A stretch of DNA of 64,000 nucleotides from Massilibacteroides vaginae (GTDB lineage: Bacteria > Bacteroidota > Bacteroidia > Bacteroidales > Tannerellaceae), in the NCBI RefSeq assembly GCF_900178525.1, contig NZ_FXDJ01000007.1, forward strand, positions 496,001-560,000, read 5' to 3'. The notes below the pieces were generated by a model. The model ran no database searches. It was not told the DNA's origin and saw only the letters and a list, made by a program, of their open reading frames with translations. The stretch's first letter is position 1; each line of letters opens with the position of its first letter. The position numbers and the translations under genes were made by a program. Shown here one piece after another: positions 1 through 10,009 of the stretch.

Positions 1-682
1 GAACAACTGATAGTTTATTGTTAATACGTACAGCTTGTTTATTGGGTATAAGAGATATGATCTCGTTTGTTACATGATCTGAAACTTCGATCTTACCTGT
101 TAGCAAGGCTGTTTCAAAGTGTGGTGTTTGTTTGTAGGCCTTTACATTAAAAGAAGTACCTAATGCTTTAATATCATAATTGGCAGTAGAAACGATAAAA
201 GGTCTGTCAGGATTTGTCTTTACTTCAAAAAAACCTTCTCCATCCAAATAGATTTGCCGTTTTCCATCAACGAAATGAGAAGGAAATCTCAATGTACTAC
301 CAGCATTCAACCAAACTTGAGAACCATCAGCTAAGGTTAGCTGGGCATTTTGTCCCGGTGGAACATGCATAGTCTGCATAACCACATCATCTTGTATTTT
401 AGTAGACAACGGATTTATCCAGTTATGCAACGCAAATCCTAAAATAAAGACTGCAGCTATTTTCATAAATTCCATCCATATGTCTTTTCTCTTCAGTCTA
501 TTGGGGCGGGACTCCATACTAATCTCCGGACTCTTTTGCCAGTAACTTATTTCGTACAAACGACACATTTGCTGATAATATTTCAGGTTTTCCACATCAG
601 CATCCAACCACTCCGTAATCAAACGGGATTGTTCATCGGTTATGCGTCCTTCAAAATATAATTGTAATAAATTATCATCCAT
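1..682 (-). CDS. FecR family anti-sigma factor, partial (3' end beyond left edge)
   Basis: Reading the minus strand from the ATG at 682 gives an open frame of 227 codons that runs off the window. The N-terminal part is the short cytoplasmic sigma-binding domain (starts MDDNLLQLYFEGRI). A single membrane segment lies near residues 70-90 (FMKIAAVFILGFAL). The periplasmic FecR domain follows, with the family signatures LADGSQVWLNAGSTLRFP and DGEGFFEV. FecR proteins hold an ECF sigma factor at the inner membrane and release it when a TonB-dependent receptor signals substrate binding. The cognate sigma gene lies 67 bp upstream on the same strand. The regulated SusC/SusD genes would be expected beyond the left edge. 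The C-terminal signalling end is not visible. Confidence 0.92.
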   Translation of the reverse strand, partial: MDDNLLQLYFEGRITDEQSRLITEWLDADVENLKYYQQMCRLYEISYWQKSPEISMESRPNRLKRKDIWMEFMKIAAVFILGFALHNWINPLSTKIQDDVVMQTMHVPPGQNAQLTLADGSQVWLNAGSTLRFPSHFVDGKRQIYLDGEGFFEVKTNPDRPFIVSTANYDIKALGTSFNVKAYKQTPHFETALLTGKIEVSDHVTNEIISLIPNKQAVRINNKLSVV

Positions 683-749
683 TTATTTTCCGTTTTACAT
701 ATATAAGACGACAGCAAAAGAAAGTTCACTAGTCGTAAACGTATCTTTT

Positions 750-1301
750 TTAATGTAAAAACAAAAAATAAAATAAAGGCAGGTAATCTTTCAGAGAAAT
801 CCGCAATGCTTTCAGCACTTTTGCTATATGATAATCAACACCTTTAACAGTAATCCCTAAAGACTCCGCAATCTCTTTCCCTGACTTCTGCTCAAAACGA
901 CTCAGCATGAAAACTTTTCGGGTTTGAGCAGGAAATTCATTTAACGTACGAGTAATGATCGTTTGTATTTCTTTTGAAAAAATATCATCCGGATTACATC
1001 CTTCAAGTGTAGATATACGAATAGACAGTTCTCGTTGCTGCCACTTCGCCATTGCTTCAAAAGCTTCGTCTGTTCGAATCTGTTTTTTCAGGTAGTCTAA
1101 CGATTTGTACTTAAGTATTGTCAATAATAAAGCTAAGGGTTTCTCAACAGGTTCTTTTTTCATAGTCTCCCATAACTTGATCAAAGATTCTGCTGCTATG
1201 TCTTCAGCAACCTGATCATTACGCACGTACATCCAAGAAAAACGATATGCTTTCTGATAGTATCGTACATATATACCATTAAACTGTTCAACTTGTGGCA
1301 T
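750..1301 (-). CDS. ECF RNA polymerase sigma-70 factor (Bacteroidetes family)
   Basis: This 183-residue protein has the two-domain layout of extracytoplasmic-function sigma factors. Region 2 occupies about residues 8-75 (AYRFSWMYVRNDQVAEDIAAE, then LIKLWE). Region 4 covers about residues 120-170 and carries a helix-turn-helix ending in GKEIAESLGITVKGVDYHIA. There is no region 3. It is transcribed just ahead of the FecR gene, which is the usual sigma/anti-sigma order for control of SusC/SusD loci. It would redirect RNA polymerase to a target promoter once FecR lets it go. The C-terminus ends in a hydrophobic, Phe/Leu-rich tail (PLFYFLFLH), a minor variation. The target operon is not in view, so substrate assignment is not possible. 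Confidence 0.93.
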   Translation of the reverse strand: MPQVEQFNGIYVRYYQKAYRFSWMYVRNDQVAEDIAAESLIKLWETMKKEPVEKPLALLLTILKYKSLDYLKKQIRTDEAFEAMAKWQQRELSIRISTLEGCNPDDIFSKEIQTIITRTLNEFPAQTRKVFMLSRFEQKSGKEIAESLGITVKGVDYHIAKVLKALRISLKDYLPLFYFLFLH

Positions 1302-1577
1302 TTGGGATATTTTAGTATTTGTGCAAAACTTACAAAAACTTAATTAATATCATGTTTTATAAAATTCTCATCATAACAAAGGTATATATCTTTTTGAACT
1401 TATCAATTCGAAAGAGTAACTTAATATATCATTCAGGCAGGCTTTTGTTTGATTCAAAAAGCAGATCAAATGATTAAAACAGACTTCCATTCTTCCCTCG
1501 CCATACGCTTTTAGTAAGCGAGGGGTAGAGGCTATGCTTTTTTTTACTATTATTGCATCAAGCTAAACTCTAAGATT
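1302..1577. other. Intergenic region between divergent sigma-factor and HerA-like ATPase genes
   Basis: This AT-rich spacer must hold both divergent promoters. No perfect TAnnTTTG box is seen. A hairpin pairs CCCTCGC (1495-1501) with GCGAGGG (1518-1524) and is followed by a T-rich run at about 1538-1546. It resembles a weak terminator or a leader structure ahead of the gene at 1578. No open frame or RNA gene is recognised here. Confidence 0.4.
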
Positions 1578-3080
1578 ATGTTTGATCAGGACAAAAGGGC
1601 ATTTATTGCGATAGCCGAAAGTAAAGAAGTATGTCTTCTGCCGAAAATGGCCAACCGACATGGGTTAATAACAGGAGCAACAGGTACCGGAAAAACTGTT
1701 ACGCTTCAAACAATGGCTGAAACATTCAGTCAAATGGGAGTTCCCGTTTTTGCGGCAGATATCAAAGGTGATCTTTCCGGTGTTGCAAAGGTTGGAGGTA
1801 ATAAAGAAAGTGTTACCAAACGTGTTGATTTGTACGGTCTGAAAGAGAAGGGCTTCGATTTTCAGGCATTCCCGGTTCAGTTTTGGGATGTGTTTGGCGA
1901 ACAAGGTGTAAATATTCGTGCCAGCGTTACAGAAATGGGTCCGATTCTGATTAGTAGACTTTTGTCTTTGAACGATACCCAAAGTGCCGTACTTACGCTG
2001 ATTTTTAAAATTGCCAAAGATGAGTCACTTGCGCTGATCGACTTGAAAGACTTGCAGAAAATGCTGGAATATGTGGGTAACAACAACGCGAAATTCACCA
2101 CCAACTACGGAAATATATCTGCGGCCAGTATCGGAGCTATTCAAAGAGGCTTATTACAATTAGAGCATGAAGGTGCCGGAGCTTTTTTCGGCGAACCGGG
2201 ATTAAACTTAGATGATTTCCTGCAAACAGATGGCTCCAAAGGGGTTATCAATATTCTGGCTGCTGATAAATTAATGAATTCGCCACGCGTTTACAGCACC
2301 TTCCTTCTTTGGATGTTAACCCGTTTATTTGAAACATTGCCGGAAGTAGGTGATATGGAGAAGCCTAAGCTCGTTTTTTTCTTTGATGAAGCGCATTTAT
2401 TATTCAGTGATTCTCCCAAAGCTCTAATCGAAAAAATAGAACAAGTTGTACGCCTGATTCGATCTAAAGGGGTAGGTGTTTATTTCATTTCTCAAAACCC
2501 TTCAGATATTCCAGATTCAATCCTCGGTCAATTAGGAAACCGCGTTCAACACGCATTACGCGCCTACACACCTAAAGATCAAAAAGCCGTCAAAACAGCC
2601 GCACAGACATTTCGTCCTAACCCGGCATTCGACACGGAAACAGCCATTACAGAATTAGGTACAGGAGAAGCATTGACCTCTTTCCTCGATGGAAAAGGAG
2701 CTCCTCAGCCTGTAGAACGTGCGTTTGTACTCCCGCCTCAATCCCAAATAGGACCAATCACTGCGGAGGAACGAAGCAAGATAACGACCACCTCCCTACT
2801 CTATCGTCATTATTCAGAAACCATTGACAGAGAATCGGCCTACGAAATACTTCTTGAACGCCTGAACAACATTCAGCAAGAAAAAGACGCCGCTGCACAG
2901 GCGAAAGCGGATGAGAAAACGCGAAAGGAACAGGCAAAAGTACAGAAGGCTCAAGAGAAAGCGGACGCTCAAGCCTCAAAAGCCAAGAAAAAATTCTGGG
3001 GAGCTTTGGCTACATCAGTCTTACTACCCGTTGCCCGCACAGCAATTAACGCGTTAATAAAAGGGGGAAAGAAGAAGTAA
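1578..3080 (+). CDS. HerA-like (DUF853 family) ATPase
   Basis: This 500-residue P-loop ATPase belongs to the DUF853/YjgR group, related to the HerA-FtsK helicase fold. The Walker A motif GATGTGKT is at residues 33-40. The Walker B segment [13 protein letters not shown] is near residues 265-277. A further conserved stretch, [20 protein letters not shown], follows near residue 300. The region from about residue 425 to 475 is rich in Lys, Ala, Glu and Gln and probably forms a coiled coil. The protein ends in a hydrophobic helix ([13 protein letters not shown]) and a Lys-rich tail. The cellular role of DUF853 proteins is not well established; DNA translocation or unwinding is inferred from the fold. 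It appears monocistronic, followed by its own downstream promoter for the next gene. Confidence 0.85.
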   Translation: MFDQDKRAFIAIAESKEVCLLPKMANRHGLITGATGTGKTVTLQTMAETFSQMGVPVFAADIKGDLSGVAKVGGNKESVTKRVDLYGLKEKGFDFQAFPVQFWDVFGEQGVNIRASVTEMGPILISRLLSLNDTQSAVLTLIFKIAKDESLALIDLKDLQKMLEYVGNNNAKFTTNYGNISAASIGAIQRGLLQLEHEGAGAFFGEPGLNLDDFLQTDGSKGVINILAADKLMNSPRVYSTFLLWMLTRLFETLPEVGDMEKPKLVFFFDEAHLLFSDSPKALIEKIEQVVRLIRSKGVGVYFISQNPSDIPDSILGQLGNRVQHALRAYTPKDQKAVKTAAQTFRPNPAFDTETAITELGTGEALTSFLDGKGAPQPVERAFVLPPQSQIGPITAEERSKITTTSLLYRHYSETIDRESAYEILLERLNNIQQEKDAAAQAKADEKTRKEQAKVQKAQEKADAQASKAKKKFWGALATSVLLPVARTAINALIKGGKKK

Positions 3081-3130
3081 TTGTATAGTATACCATACCC
3101 ATGGTATTGTACGTATCGGAAAAGCATTCT

Positions 3131-3138
3131 ATTTTTGT
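3131..3138 (+). promoter_or_regulatory. Promoter -7 box (TATTTTTG) of the thioredoxin-fold lipoprotein gene
   Basis: TATTTTTG matches the Bacteroidetes -7 consensus TAnnTTTG. A TTG at 3107-3109 lies 21 bp upstream, in the correct position for the -33 element. The ATG is 28 bp downstream of the box. Confidence 0.7.
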
Positions 3139-3165
3139 ACAAAATCATTTAAACAGGTTGAAAAT

Positions 3166-4155
3166 ATGGGCATTAAGAATGTAACAGCTTTACTTTTGGC
3201 TGGCGTCGCTTTGGTATCGTGCGGTAAACAAAACAACCTTTCTATTGAAGGTGTATTAGTGGACTCGCCTGCAGAAAAGGTTTATCTGCAAAAATTTAAT
3301 AACAAGCAGTTTCTCTCGATAGATTCTGCTGTAGTAAAAGATGGTAAATTCAGTTTTTCAAAGCAAGTTGAGATTCCGGAAATATACGGGCTTTCTCTTG
3401 ATCCTGCTAAATCGTCTTTTTTATTGTTCCTTGATGGAAATCCGGTGACAATCCAACTTGATTCCGCAAAATGGTATGGAAATACAACAGTCAGCGGTTC
3501 CGCTTTGCATGACAAATTTGCCGCTTACAAACAATTGGAAGAGGTGAAAATTGACGAGTTTATTAAAGCGGATCCGGCTTCGTTAGTGTCGGCTTATGTA
3601 CTTTACCGCGACTTTTCATATCGTTTGTCTCCGGAGGAAATCAAAGCAAATGTTGCTTTATTAGACACATCGTTACTGAAAACACCCTATGTAGCCGTGT
3701 TACAAGACCTTGTTGCTAAATTAGAAAAACTAAGCCCGGGAAATAAAGCTCCGGATTTTTCATCAACCGATCTTCAGGGAAATACGGTAAAACTTTCTGA
3801 TCACTTTGGAAAGAGTTATATCCTCCTCGATTTTTGGGCTTCATGGTGTGGTCCGTGTCGACGTGAAAACCCGAATATTGTTGCTGCCTACAACGAATTC
3901 AAGGATAAAGGATTTGATATTTTCGCTGTTTCTTTAGACAGAGACAAGAGTGCCTGGGAAAAAGCAGTCGAAAAAGACAACTTAACATGGACACATGTTT
4001 CTGATCTGAAACTCTGGGATAGTGAGGCGGCAAACCTCTATGGTGTTCGTGCTATTCCGGCAAATTACTTATTGGATTCTGAGGGTAAAATCGTTGGAAA
4101 GAATCTGCGTGGAGAGGATTTGCTGAGCACACTAAAAGATTTATATGGGAAGTAA
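3166..4155 (+). CDS. TlpA-like thiol-disulfide oxidoreductase lipoprotein (DUF4369 plus thioredoxin domain)
   Basis: This 329-residue exported lipoprotein has a signal peptide ending at lipobox VALVSC, so Cys19 would be lipidated. Residues about 25-120 look like the DUF4369 beta-domain that precedes thioredoxin modules in many Bacteroidetes proteins (KVYLQKFNNKQFLSIDSAVVKDGKF). The C-terminal half, from about residue 190, is an AhpC/TSA-thioredoxin fold with the redox motif WASWCGPC. A cis-Pro region is seen near the end (VRAIPANYLL). The protein probably reduces or resolves disulfides on the periplasmic or outer-membrane side. It is a single gene with its own promoter. Its electron donor and substrate are unknown. 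Confidence 0.88.
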   Translation: MGIKNVTALLLAGVALVSCGKQNNLSIEGVLVDSPAEKVYLQKFNNKQFLSIDSAVVKDGKFSFSKQVEIPEIYGLSLDPAKSSFLLFLDGNPVTIQLDSAKWYGNTTVSGSALHDKFAAYKQLEEVKIDEFIKADPASLVSAYVLYRDFSYRLSPEEIKANVALLDTSLLKTPYVAVLQDLVAKLEKLSPGNKAPDFSSTDLQGNTVKLSDHFGKSYILLDFWASWCGPCRRENPNIVAAYNEFKDKGFDIFAVSLDRDKSAWEKAVEKDNLTWTHVSDLKLWDSEAANLYGVRAIPANYLLDSEGKIVGKNLRGEDLLSTLKDLYGK

Positions 4156-4204
4156 TTAACCATCACCAGCTTTGATCTTCTTAGGATATAAGTATTTATT
4201 TTAG

Positions 4205-4212
4205 TATATTTG
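4205..4212 (+). promoter_or_regulatory. Probable promoter -7 box (TATATTTG) of the KamA-like gene
   Basis: TATATTTG fits TAnnTTTG and lies 53 bp ahead of the ATG at 4266. No TTG at the ideal -33 spacing is seen, so the call rests on the -7 box alone. Confidence 0.5.
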
Positions 4213-4265
4213 TTGGGTTTACTCGCTTACTATAACTCGAAACATTCAAATAAAACATATTGCTT

Positions 4266-6383
4266 ATGACTAAAAGAAAGAAGCTGGACCTATCTATCAC
4301 TGAACTACAAAACAAGTATAAACAAGATTTCCCTCAATTATGCGAGATTGCGGAATCCTGCTCGGATGAAGCACAATTTAAAAAGCATCTGCACACTCTT
4401 ATTTTAACAAAAAAACAAGAAAAGAATTGCACTTTTAGTGATGAGGCGGGCACAAGAATTCTTCTTTTAATACAAAATGACAACACGATTGTAGATGAGC
4501 TATCCACCGGACAGCAATTAAATATTAAGACTATAACCTATTTATGGAGATTCCTGAAGGGTATTGTTGAAGCATCTACCCTAACGGATCTTTATCTTGA
4601 TCTTTATTATCAATTTAAACTTTTATTTTATCCGGAACTTAATACGCCTGATGCGGATATGGTTAAACGGTATATGAATCGTTGGCCTGATGGATCAGAT
4701 CCTGTTGTTTTGCGTATCAGAAACGAAAACAAACGGTTTATTATTGATAAGCTGATAAAGAAGATTGAAAACAGAACAACTTCCGGTTCAAAATATGTAT
4801 TCACCGCCAATATGTCTCGTGAGGAAAAGACATCCTTAGTTGAACGTTGGTGGCAAACCAGCCGTTTTCATTTGGCTATGGCCATAAAAAGTCCGACTGA
4901 GCTGAACGCGTTCCTGAACAATTCGTTATCTCCGGAAACAATCGAACGCTTGACAAGGGCAAAGAAAAAGAAAATGCCGTTTTTTATCACACCCTATTAT
5001 CTTTCTCTTTTAAATCCGGGTAAAGAAGGATACGATGACGAAGCAATTCGTTCGTATATACTATATTCTGAAGAGCTTATTGAAACCTACGGAAATATAC
5101 GTGCCTGGGAAAAAGAAGATATTGTGGTAGGTGGAGAACCGAATGCCGCCGGTTGGTTATTGCCGGGCGGTCATAACATTCACCGCCGCTATCCGGAAGT
5201 AGCGATCCTTATTCCGGATTCTATGGGACGGGCCTGCGGAGGTTTATGCGCCTCTTGCCAACGTATGTATGACTTCCAGAGTGAACGCCTCAACTTCAAC
5301 TTTGACGAATTAAAACCGAAAGAAACATGGGATAAAAAGTTACGTCGGTTAATGGGTTATTTCGAACAAGACACACAATTAAGGGATATACTGATCACCG
5401 GTGGAGATGCTTTTATGAGTCAGAATGCTACGCTACGCAAAATCTTAGACGCAGTGTTTGTCATGGCTAAACGAAAGCAAAAAGCAAACGAACTACGACC
5501 GGATGGTGAAAAATATGCGGAATTACAGCGTGTTAGGTTAGGTTCGAGATTACTCGCTTATCTTCCTCAGCGGATTACGCCAGAATTGACAGATATCCTC
5601 CGCGAGTTTAAAAAGAAAGCTTCCACAATCGGAGTTTCCCAATTCTACATACAAACGCATTTTCAATCTCCCCTGGAGGTTACTCCTGAAGCCAAACAGG
5701 CTATAGAAGCCATTTTGGCAGCCGGATGGACTATTACCAATCAGTTGGTTTATACGGTAGCGGCTTCACGTCGCGGACACACGGCTCGTTTGCGTGAGGT
5801 ACTGAACAGCCTTGGAGTTGTATGCTACTATACTTTTTCCGTGAAGGGATTTCTTGAAAATTACGCTGTGTTTACACCTAACAGCCGTTCTCTACAGGAA
5901 ACGTATGAAGAAAAAACCTTGGGCTATCTTACTCCGGAACAGAATGAGGAGTTGGATGCTTTGATCAGATCGGATCAGCCTACAAATAAGCTTTTACCAC
6001 TCTTTTTGAAGAAGCATAAGCTGCCTTTCGCAGGTACGGATCGAAATGTTCTTAACCTGCCGGCAATCGGTAAAAGCATGACGTTTAAATTGGTAGGGAT
6101 AACGGCCGAAGGAAAACGCATCCTTAAGTTTGACCACGATGGAAACAGAAAGCACAGTCCGATTATCGATAAAATGGGCGAAGTTTATATTGTAGAAAAC
6201 AAATCGATCGCCGCCTACCTGTCCAAACTGGAAAATATGGGAGAAAAAATCGAAGAATACAGTTCGATCTGGCATTATGGTGAAGGGGTTACAGAAGCCC
6301 GATTCAGCATTTACGACTACCCGGCTTACGATTACAAACTAACGGAAAAGATGAGCAACTTACAGCTTTCTACTGATAATTAA
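4266..6383 (+). CDS. KamA family radical SAM protein (lysine 2,3-aminomutase-like)
   Basis: From the ATG at 4266 the protein has 705 residues. A TTG six bases upstream is less likely to be the start. The radical SAM cluster motif CGGLCASC (CxxxCxxC) is at about residues 324-331, after a KamA-like approach region (GGHNIHRRYPEVAILIPDSM). The glycine-rich SAM segment ILITGGDAFM follows. Classical lysine 2,3-aminomutases have about 420 residues and carry a PLP lysine in PGGGGK. Here there is a N-terminal extension of some 240 residues, and no PGGGGK is visible; the nearest C-terminal counterpart reads LNLPAIGKS. The protein is therefore a KamA-family enzyme whose reaction may differ. The following DUF2148 gene has its own promoter. 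Confidence 0.85.
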   Translation: MTKRKKLDLSITELQNKYKQDFPQLCEIAESCSDEAQFKKHLHTLILTKKQEKNCTFSDEAGTRILLLIQNDNTIVDELSTGQQLNIKTITYLWRFLKGIVEASTLTDLYLDLYYQFKLLFYPELNTPDADMVKRYMNRWPDGSDPVVLRIRNENKRFIIDKLIKKIENRTTSGSKYVFTANMSREEKTSLVERWWQTSRFHLAMAIKSPTELNAFLNNSLSPETIERLTRAKKKKMPFFITPYYLSLLNPGKEGYDDEAIRSYILYSEELIETYGNIRAWEKEDIVVGGEPNAAGWLLPGGHNIHRRYPEVAILIPDSMGRACGGLCASCQRMYDFQSERLNFNFDELKPKETWDKKLRRLMGYFEQDTQLRDILITGGDAFMSQNATLRKILDAVFVMAKRKQKANELRPDGEKYAELQRVRLGSRLLAYLPQRITPELTDILREFKKKASTIGVSQFYIQTHFQSPLEVTPEAKQAIEAILAAGWTITNQLVYTVAASRRGHTARLREVLNSLGVVCYYTFSVKGFLENYAVFTPNSRSLQETYEEKTLGYLTPEQNEELDALIRSDQPTNKLLPLFLKKHKLPFAGTDRNVLNLPAIGKSMTFKLVGITAEGKRILKFDHDGNRKHSPIIDKMGEVYIVENKSIAAYLSKLENMGEKIEEYSSIWHYGEGVTEARFSIYDYPAYDYKLTEKMSNLQLSTDN

Positions 6384-6385
6384 TC

Positions 6386-6393
6386 TATCTTTG
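6386..6393 (+). promoter_or_regulatory. Promoter -7 box (TATCTTTG) of the DUF2148 gene
   Basis: TATCTTTG lies directly after the upstream stop codon and 27 bp before the ATG at 6421. It overlaps the TTG at 6391 that could be read as a start, which supports initiation at 6421. Confidence 0.65.
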
Positions 6394-6420
6394 AACGTTA
6401 TTCGTATAAACCTATTTAAT

Positions 6421-6969
6421 ATGATACTGAACGAAAGAGAAGTACGACGGGACACCGTGTTAGACGCAGCCCGTCAAATCATGTTATCAGCCCGTACCGC
6501 TCCAAAAGGTAAAGGGATAGATATCATTGAGATCGCAACAGTTACAGACAATAAAATCAAAGAGCTATCAGCTGAAATGTATCGCTTATCTGAGGAAACG
6601 GGAATGAAATTTCTGATGCGCGATGCCGATAATATTTTAAGCGCTGAAGCAGTTATTCTGTTAGGCACCGCACAAAAAACACAAAGTCTGAATTGCGCTT
6701 ACTGTGGATATGCCACCTGCTTAGCTAAACCTGAAGCTGTGCCTTGTGCTATTAACACGATAGACTTAGGGATTGCTATTGGTTCCGCTTGCGCAAAAGC
6801 ATCAGACCTACGCGTAGACACTCGCGTGATGTTCAGTGCCGGTCTTGCGGCCGAACGATTAGGTTTTCTGGGAGAAAAATCAAAATGCATTATCGCAATT
6901 CCGTTGAGTGCCTCATCAAAAAACCCGTTCTTTGATCGCAAACCCAAAACACCACCGGTAGTGCCCTGA
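6421..6969 (+). CDS. DUF2148 (ferredoxin-like domain) protein
   Basis: This 182-residue protein starts at the ATG at 6421 (MILNEREVRRDTVLDAAR). A longer in-frame reading from TTG 6391 falls inside the promoter and is rejected. It carries the Cys pattern of DUF2148: NCAYCGYATC near residues 90-100, VPC shortly after, and SACAKASD. It ends with a conserved segment, FDRKPKTPPVVP. The family is predicted to bind an iron-sulfur cluster, with no assigned reaction. The gene follows the KamA-like radical SAM gene closely but has its own promoter, so a functional link between the two is only suggestive. Confidence 0.8.
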   Translation: MILNEREVRRDTVLDAARQIMLSARTAPKGKGIDIIEIATVTDNKIKELSAEMYRLSEETGMKFLMRDADNILSAEAVILLGTAQKTQSLNCAYCGYATCLAKPEAVPCAINTIDLGIAIGSACAKASDLRVDTRVMFSAGLAAERLGFLGEKSKCIIAIPLSASSKNPFFDRKPKTPPVVP

Positions 6970-6995
6970 AACAACAAGATATTATATTCATAGTT

Positions 6996-7028
6996 AAAGC
7001 CTCGGAAGATTATTTCTTTCGAGGCTTT
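6996..7028 (+). terminator. Probable terminator hairpin after the DUF2148 gene
   Basis: AAAGCCTCG at 6996-7004 pairs with CGAGGCTTT at 7020-7028 around a 15-base loop. The 3' arm ends in TTTAT, so the U tract is short. It lies 27 bp past the stop codon. Confidence 0.6.
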
Positions 7029-7057
7029 ATGTTTTCCGCCGGGCAACACCTACACCT

Positions 7058-7240
7058 CATTTTTAAGTTAAAAACAGGTCTTAAATTCCCTTTTTTTAGC
7101 ACGCTTGCATATCGCTGATAACCAGCGCATTGTGCATACCTGAAAACATAAAGGTTATTTTTCGAAAAATAAAGGATATCTTTTTAAAAATAAAGGATAT
7201 CTTTTTAAACATATAGTAATGTAAAAAACTGACCCCGTTT
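7058..7240 (-). repeat. Interspersed triple-unit repeat, copy 1
   Basis: Read on the minus strand, this segment begins TTACATTACTATATGTTT. It continues through three AT-rich units of about 22 bp: ATATCCTTTATTTTT twice, then ATAACCTTTATGTTTT. It then carries CTGGTTATCA and ends in the palindrome TTTTTAACTTAAAAA (near 7060-7075). Copies with the same order of blocks occur at about 28134-28340 and 50948-51160. It fills most of the 438-bp gap between the DUF2148 gene and clpB. It has no coding potential. Confidence 0.75.
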
Positions 7241-7407
7241 TTAAGGAGAATTTTAGGCTTTAATTATATACAAAAACCGGATTTCATTGGATTACTTCAG
7301 ATTTTAACAGAATGCCATTTTGGCAGTATATATTAGTGGCATTTATTTTGCAGCTTCATATATAGTAATACAAAAAAATAAACAAGCAAGAAAGGAGATT
7401 TAAATAT

Positions 7408-9996
7408 ATGAATTTAAGCAATTTCACAATCAAAGCACAAGAAGCGGTTCAGCAAGCCGTTCAGTTGGTTTCTCAGCGGAATCAGCAGGTAATTGAAGCT
7501 ACTCACCTACTTAAATCGGTCATAATGACAGGTGAAAGTATGGTCAACTTTCTCTTTCAGAAACTGGGCGTAAACTCGCAAAATCTGAACTTAGTCTTAG
7601 ACAGGCAACTGGATTCATACCCGAAAGTATCAGGAGGTGAAGCTTATTTATCTTCCGAAGCAAACGCCGTACTCCAAAAAGCAATCGATTATTCCGGGAA
7701 GATGGGTGATCAGTATGTTTCTCTCGAGCATATTATGCTGGCCTTATTAACCGTAAAAAGCGTTGCTTCCCAGATGTTAAAAGATGCCGGTGTTACGGAA
7801 AAGGATCTTCGCCTGGCAATTGACGAATTACGGAAAGGAAACAAAGTAACCAGTCAATCGGCCGAAGACACCTATGATGCTTTGGGCAAATACGCCATCA
7901 ACCTGAACGAACGGGCAAGAAGCGGCAAACTCGATCCCGTAATCGGACGTGACGACGAAATTCGGCGTGTATTACAGATATTGAGTCGCCGAACGAAAAA
8001 CAACCCAATCCTGATTGGAGAACCCGGTGTAGGTAAAACAGCCATTGCCGAAGGTTTGGCTCATCGTATCATACGGGGCGATGTGCCCGAGAATCTGAAG
8101 TCAAAACAGATATTCTCGTTGGATATGGGAGCGCTTATTGCCGGTGCAAAATACAAAGGTGAGTTTGAAGAAAGATTAAAGTCTGTCGTAAACGAGGTAA
8201 CAAAATCGGAAGGAGAGATTATTCTTTTTATTGATGAGATACACACGCTTGTTGGTGCCGGGAAGAGTGACGGTGCTATGGATGCGGCAAATATTTTAAA
8301 GCCGGCGTTAGCACGTGGCGAGTTACGTTCTATTGGCGCGACAACGCTGGACGAATATCAGAAATATTTTGAGAAAGACAAGGCGCTTGAGCGTCGTTTC
8401 CAAATCGTGTTGGTAGAAGAACCGGACGAGTTAGACACCATTTCCATTTTGCGTGGGTTGAAAGAGAAATACGAAAACCACCATAAGGTACGTATCAAAG
8501 ACGACGCGATCATTGCGGCCGTTCAGCTATCTTCCCGTTATATTACGGATCGTTTTCTGCCGGATAAAGCAATCGACCTGATGGACGAAGCGGCTGCACG
8601 TTTGCGTTTACAGGTAGATTCTGTTCCCGAATCTTTGGACGAGGTTACGCGCCGTATCAAACAATTGGAAATTGAACGCGAAGCAATCAAACGGGAAAAC
8701 GATCAGGTGAAACTTGAATCGTTGAACAAGGAGATTGCCAACCTTAAAGAAGACGAGCAGAATCAGAAAGCGAAATGGGAAAGCGAAAAAGAGCTGATAA
8801 ACAAAATTCAGCAAAATAAAATAGACATTGAAGATCTTAAATTCGAAGCCGACAAAGCCGAACGGGAAGGCGACTATGGTAAAGTGGCCGAAATCAGGTA
8901 TGGTAAGGTAAAGAGTAAAGAAGAAGAGATAAAAGATGTTCAAGAAAAGCTGCACCAAATGCAAGGTGGTGAAGCCATGATCAAGGAAGAGGTAGACAGC
9001 GAAGATATCGCGGATGTGGTATCCAGATGGACAGGTATACCTGTAAACAAAATGTTGCAAAGCGAACGTGAAAAGCTATTGCACCTCGAAGATGAGCTAC
9101 ATAACCGGGTAATCGGACAGGAAGAAGCAATCACGGCAATAGCCGATGCCGTACGTAGAAGCAGGGCAGGCTTGCAAGATCCGAAACGACCGATCGGTTC
9201 TTTTATATTCTTAGGTACGACCGGGGTAGGTAAAACAGAATTGGCAAAAGCATTAGCTGAATATTTGTTTGACGATGAGAACATGATGACCCGTATCGAT
9301 ATGAGCGAGTATCAGGAAAAATTCAGCGCTACCCGACTTATCGGAGCACCTCCGGGATATGTAGGATACGACGAAGGTGGACAATTAACTGAAGCTATCC
9401 GCCGCAAGCCTTATTCCGTGGTTTTGTTTGATGAAATCGAAAAAGCGCACCCGGATGTATTCAATATTCTTTTGCAAGTATTGGATGATGGCCGTTTGAC
9501 GGATAATAAAGGTAGAATTGTGAACTTCAAGAATACGATCATTATTATGACCAGCAACTTAGGTTCATCACTGATACGGGAAAACTTTGAAACGCTGACC
9601 AAGGATAATCGGGAAGAAGTGATAGAAAGCACCAAAGGGCAAGTAATGGAGTTGTTGAAAAAAACAATTCGTCCGGAATTGCTAAACCGTATTGACGAAG
9701 TAATCATGTTTACTCCGTTGAATGAAGAGGAAATCAGGCAAATTGTAACACTTCAGTTGAATAACCTGAAGAAGATGCTGGAGAAGAATGAGATCATACT
9801 CAATTTCACGGATGAAGCCCTGAGCTTTATTGCCGAAGAAGGATACGATCCGCAATTTGGCGCCCGTCCGGTAAAGCGTGTGATTCAGCGATATGTATTG
9901 AATGAATTGTCAAAAGAGATTTTGGCAGCGAAGATTGACAAGAGCCGCCCAATCACTATTGAACGTGTAGGGGATGGATTAAGATTTAAGAACTAA
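7408..9996 (+). CDS. clpB: ClpB, ATP-dependent disaggregase
   Basis: This 862-residue protein has full-length ClpB architecture. It comprises the N-terminal Clp domain (residues 1-150), nucleotide-binding domain 1 with Walker A GEPGVGKT near residue 204 and [13 protein letters not shown], a long coiled-coil middle domain (about 400-525, rich in Lys and Glu), and nucleotide-binding domain 2 with Walker A GTTGVGKT near residue 602 and pore loop GYVGYDEGG. The middle domain separates it from ClpA and ClpC. It threads aggregated proteins through its hexameric pore in partnership with DnaK. A strong ribosome site, AAAGGAG, precedes the ATG. The upstream 400-bp gap holds repeat copy 1 and about 170 bp of AT-rich leader. 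No heat-shock operator such as CIRCE was recognised. Confidence 0.97.
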   Translation: MNLSNFTIKAQEAVQQAVQLVSQRNQQVIEATHLLKSVIMTGESMVNFLFQKLGVNSQNLNLVLDRQLDSYPKVSGGEAYLSSEANAVLQKAIDYSGKMGDQYVSLEHIMLALLTVKSVASQMLKDAGVTEKDLRLAIDELRKGNKVTSQSAEDTYDALGKYAINLNERARSGKLDPVIGRDDEIRRVLQILSRRTKNNPILIGEPGVGKTAIAEGLAHRIIRGDVPENLKSKQIFSLDMGALIAGAKYKGEFEERLKSVVNEVTKSEGEIILFIDEIHTLVGAGKSDGAMDAANILKPALARGELRSIGATTLDEYQKYFEKDKALERRFQIVLVEEPDELDTISILRGLKEKYENHHKVRIKDDAIIAAVQLSSRYITDRFLPDKAIDLMDEAAARLRLQVDSVPESLDEVTRRIKQLEIEREAIKRENDQVKLESLNKEIANLKEDEQNQKAKWESEKELINKIQQNKIDIEDLKFEADKAEREGDYGKVAEIRYGKVKSKEEEIKDVQEKLHQMQGGEAMIKEEVDSEDIADVVSRWTGIPVNKMLQSEREKLLHLEDELHNRVIGQEEAITAIADAVRRSRAGLQDPKRPIGSFIFLGTTGVGKTELAKALAEYLFDDENMMTRIDMSEYQEKFSATRLIGAPPGYVGYDEGGQLTEAIRRKPYSVVLFDEIEKAHPDVFNILLQVLDDGRLTDNKGRIVNFKNTIIIMTSNLGSSLIRENFETLTKDNREEVIESTKGQVMELLKKTIRPELLNRIDEVIMFTPLNEEEIRQIVTLQLNNLKKMLEKNEIILNFTDEALSFIAEEGYDPQFGARPVKRVIQRYVLNELSKEILAAKIDKSRPITIERVGDGLRFKN

Positions 9997-10009
9997 CTTA
10001 ATGACTAAC

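Noticed and set aside
3090-3107. Terminator after the HerA-like gene
   Set aside because: ATACCAT/ATGGTAT pair over 7 bp, but with no U tract, and the sequence overlaps the -33 region of the next promoter.
8608-9284. Minus-strand frames opposite the ClpB middle domain
   Set aside because: Phe/Leu-rich translations come from the complementary strand of Lys/Glu codons in the coiled coil; no start context.
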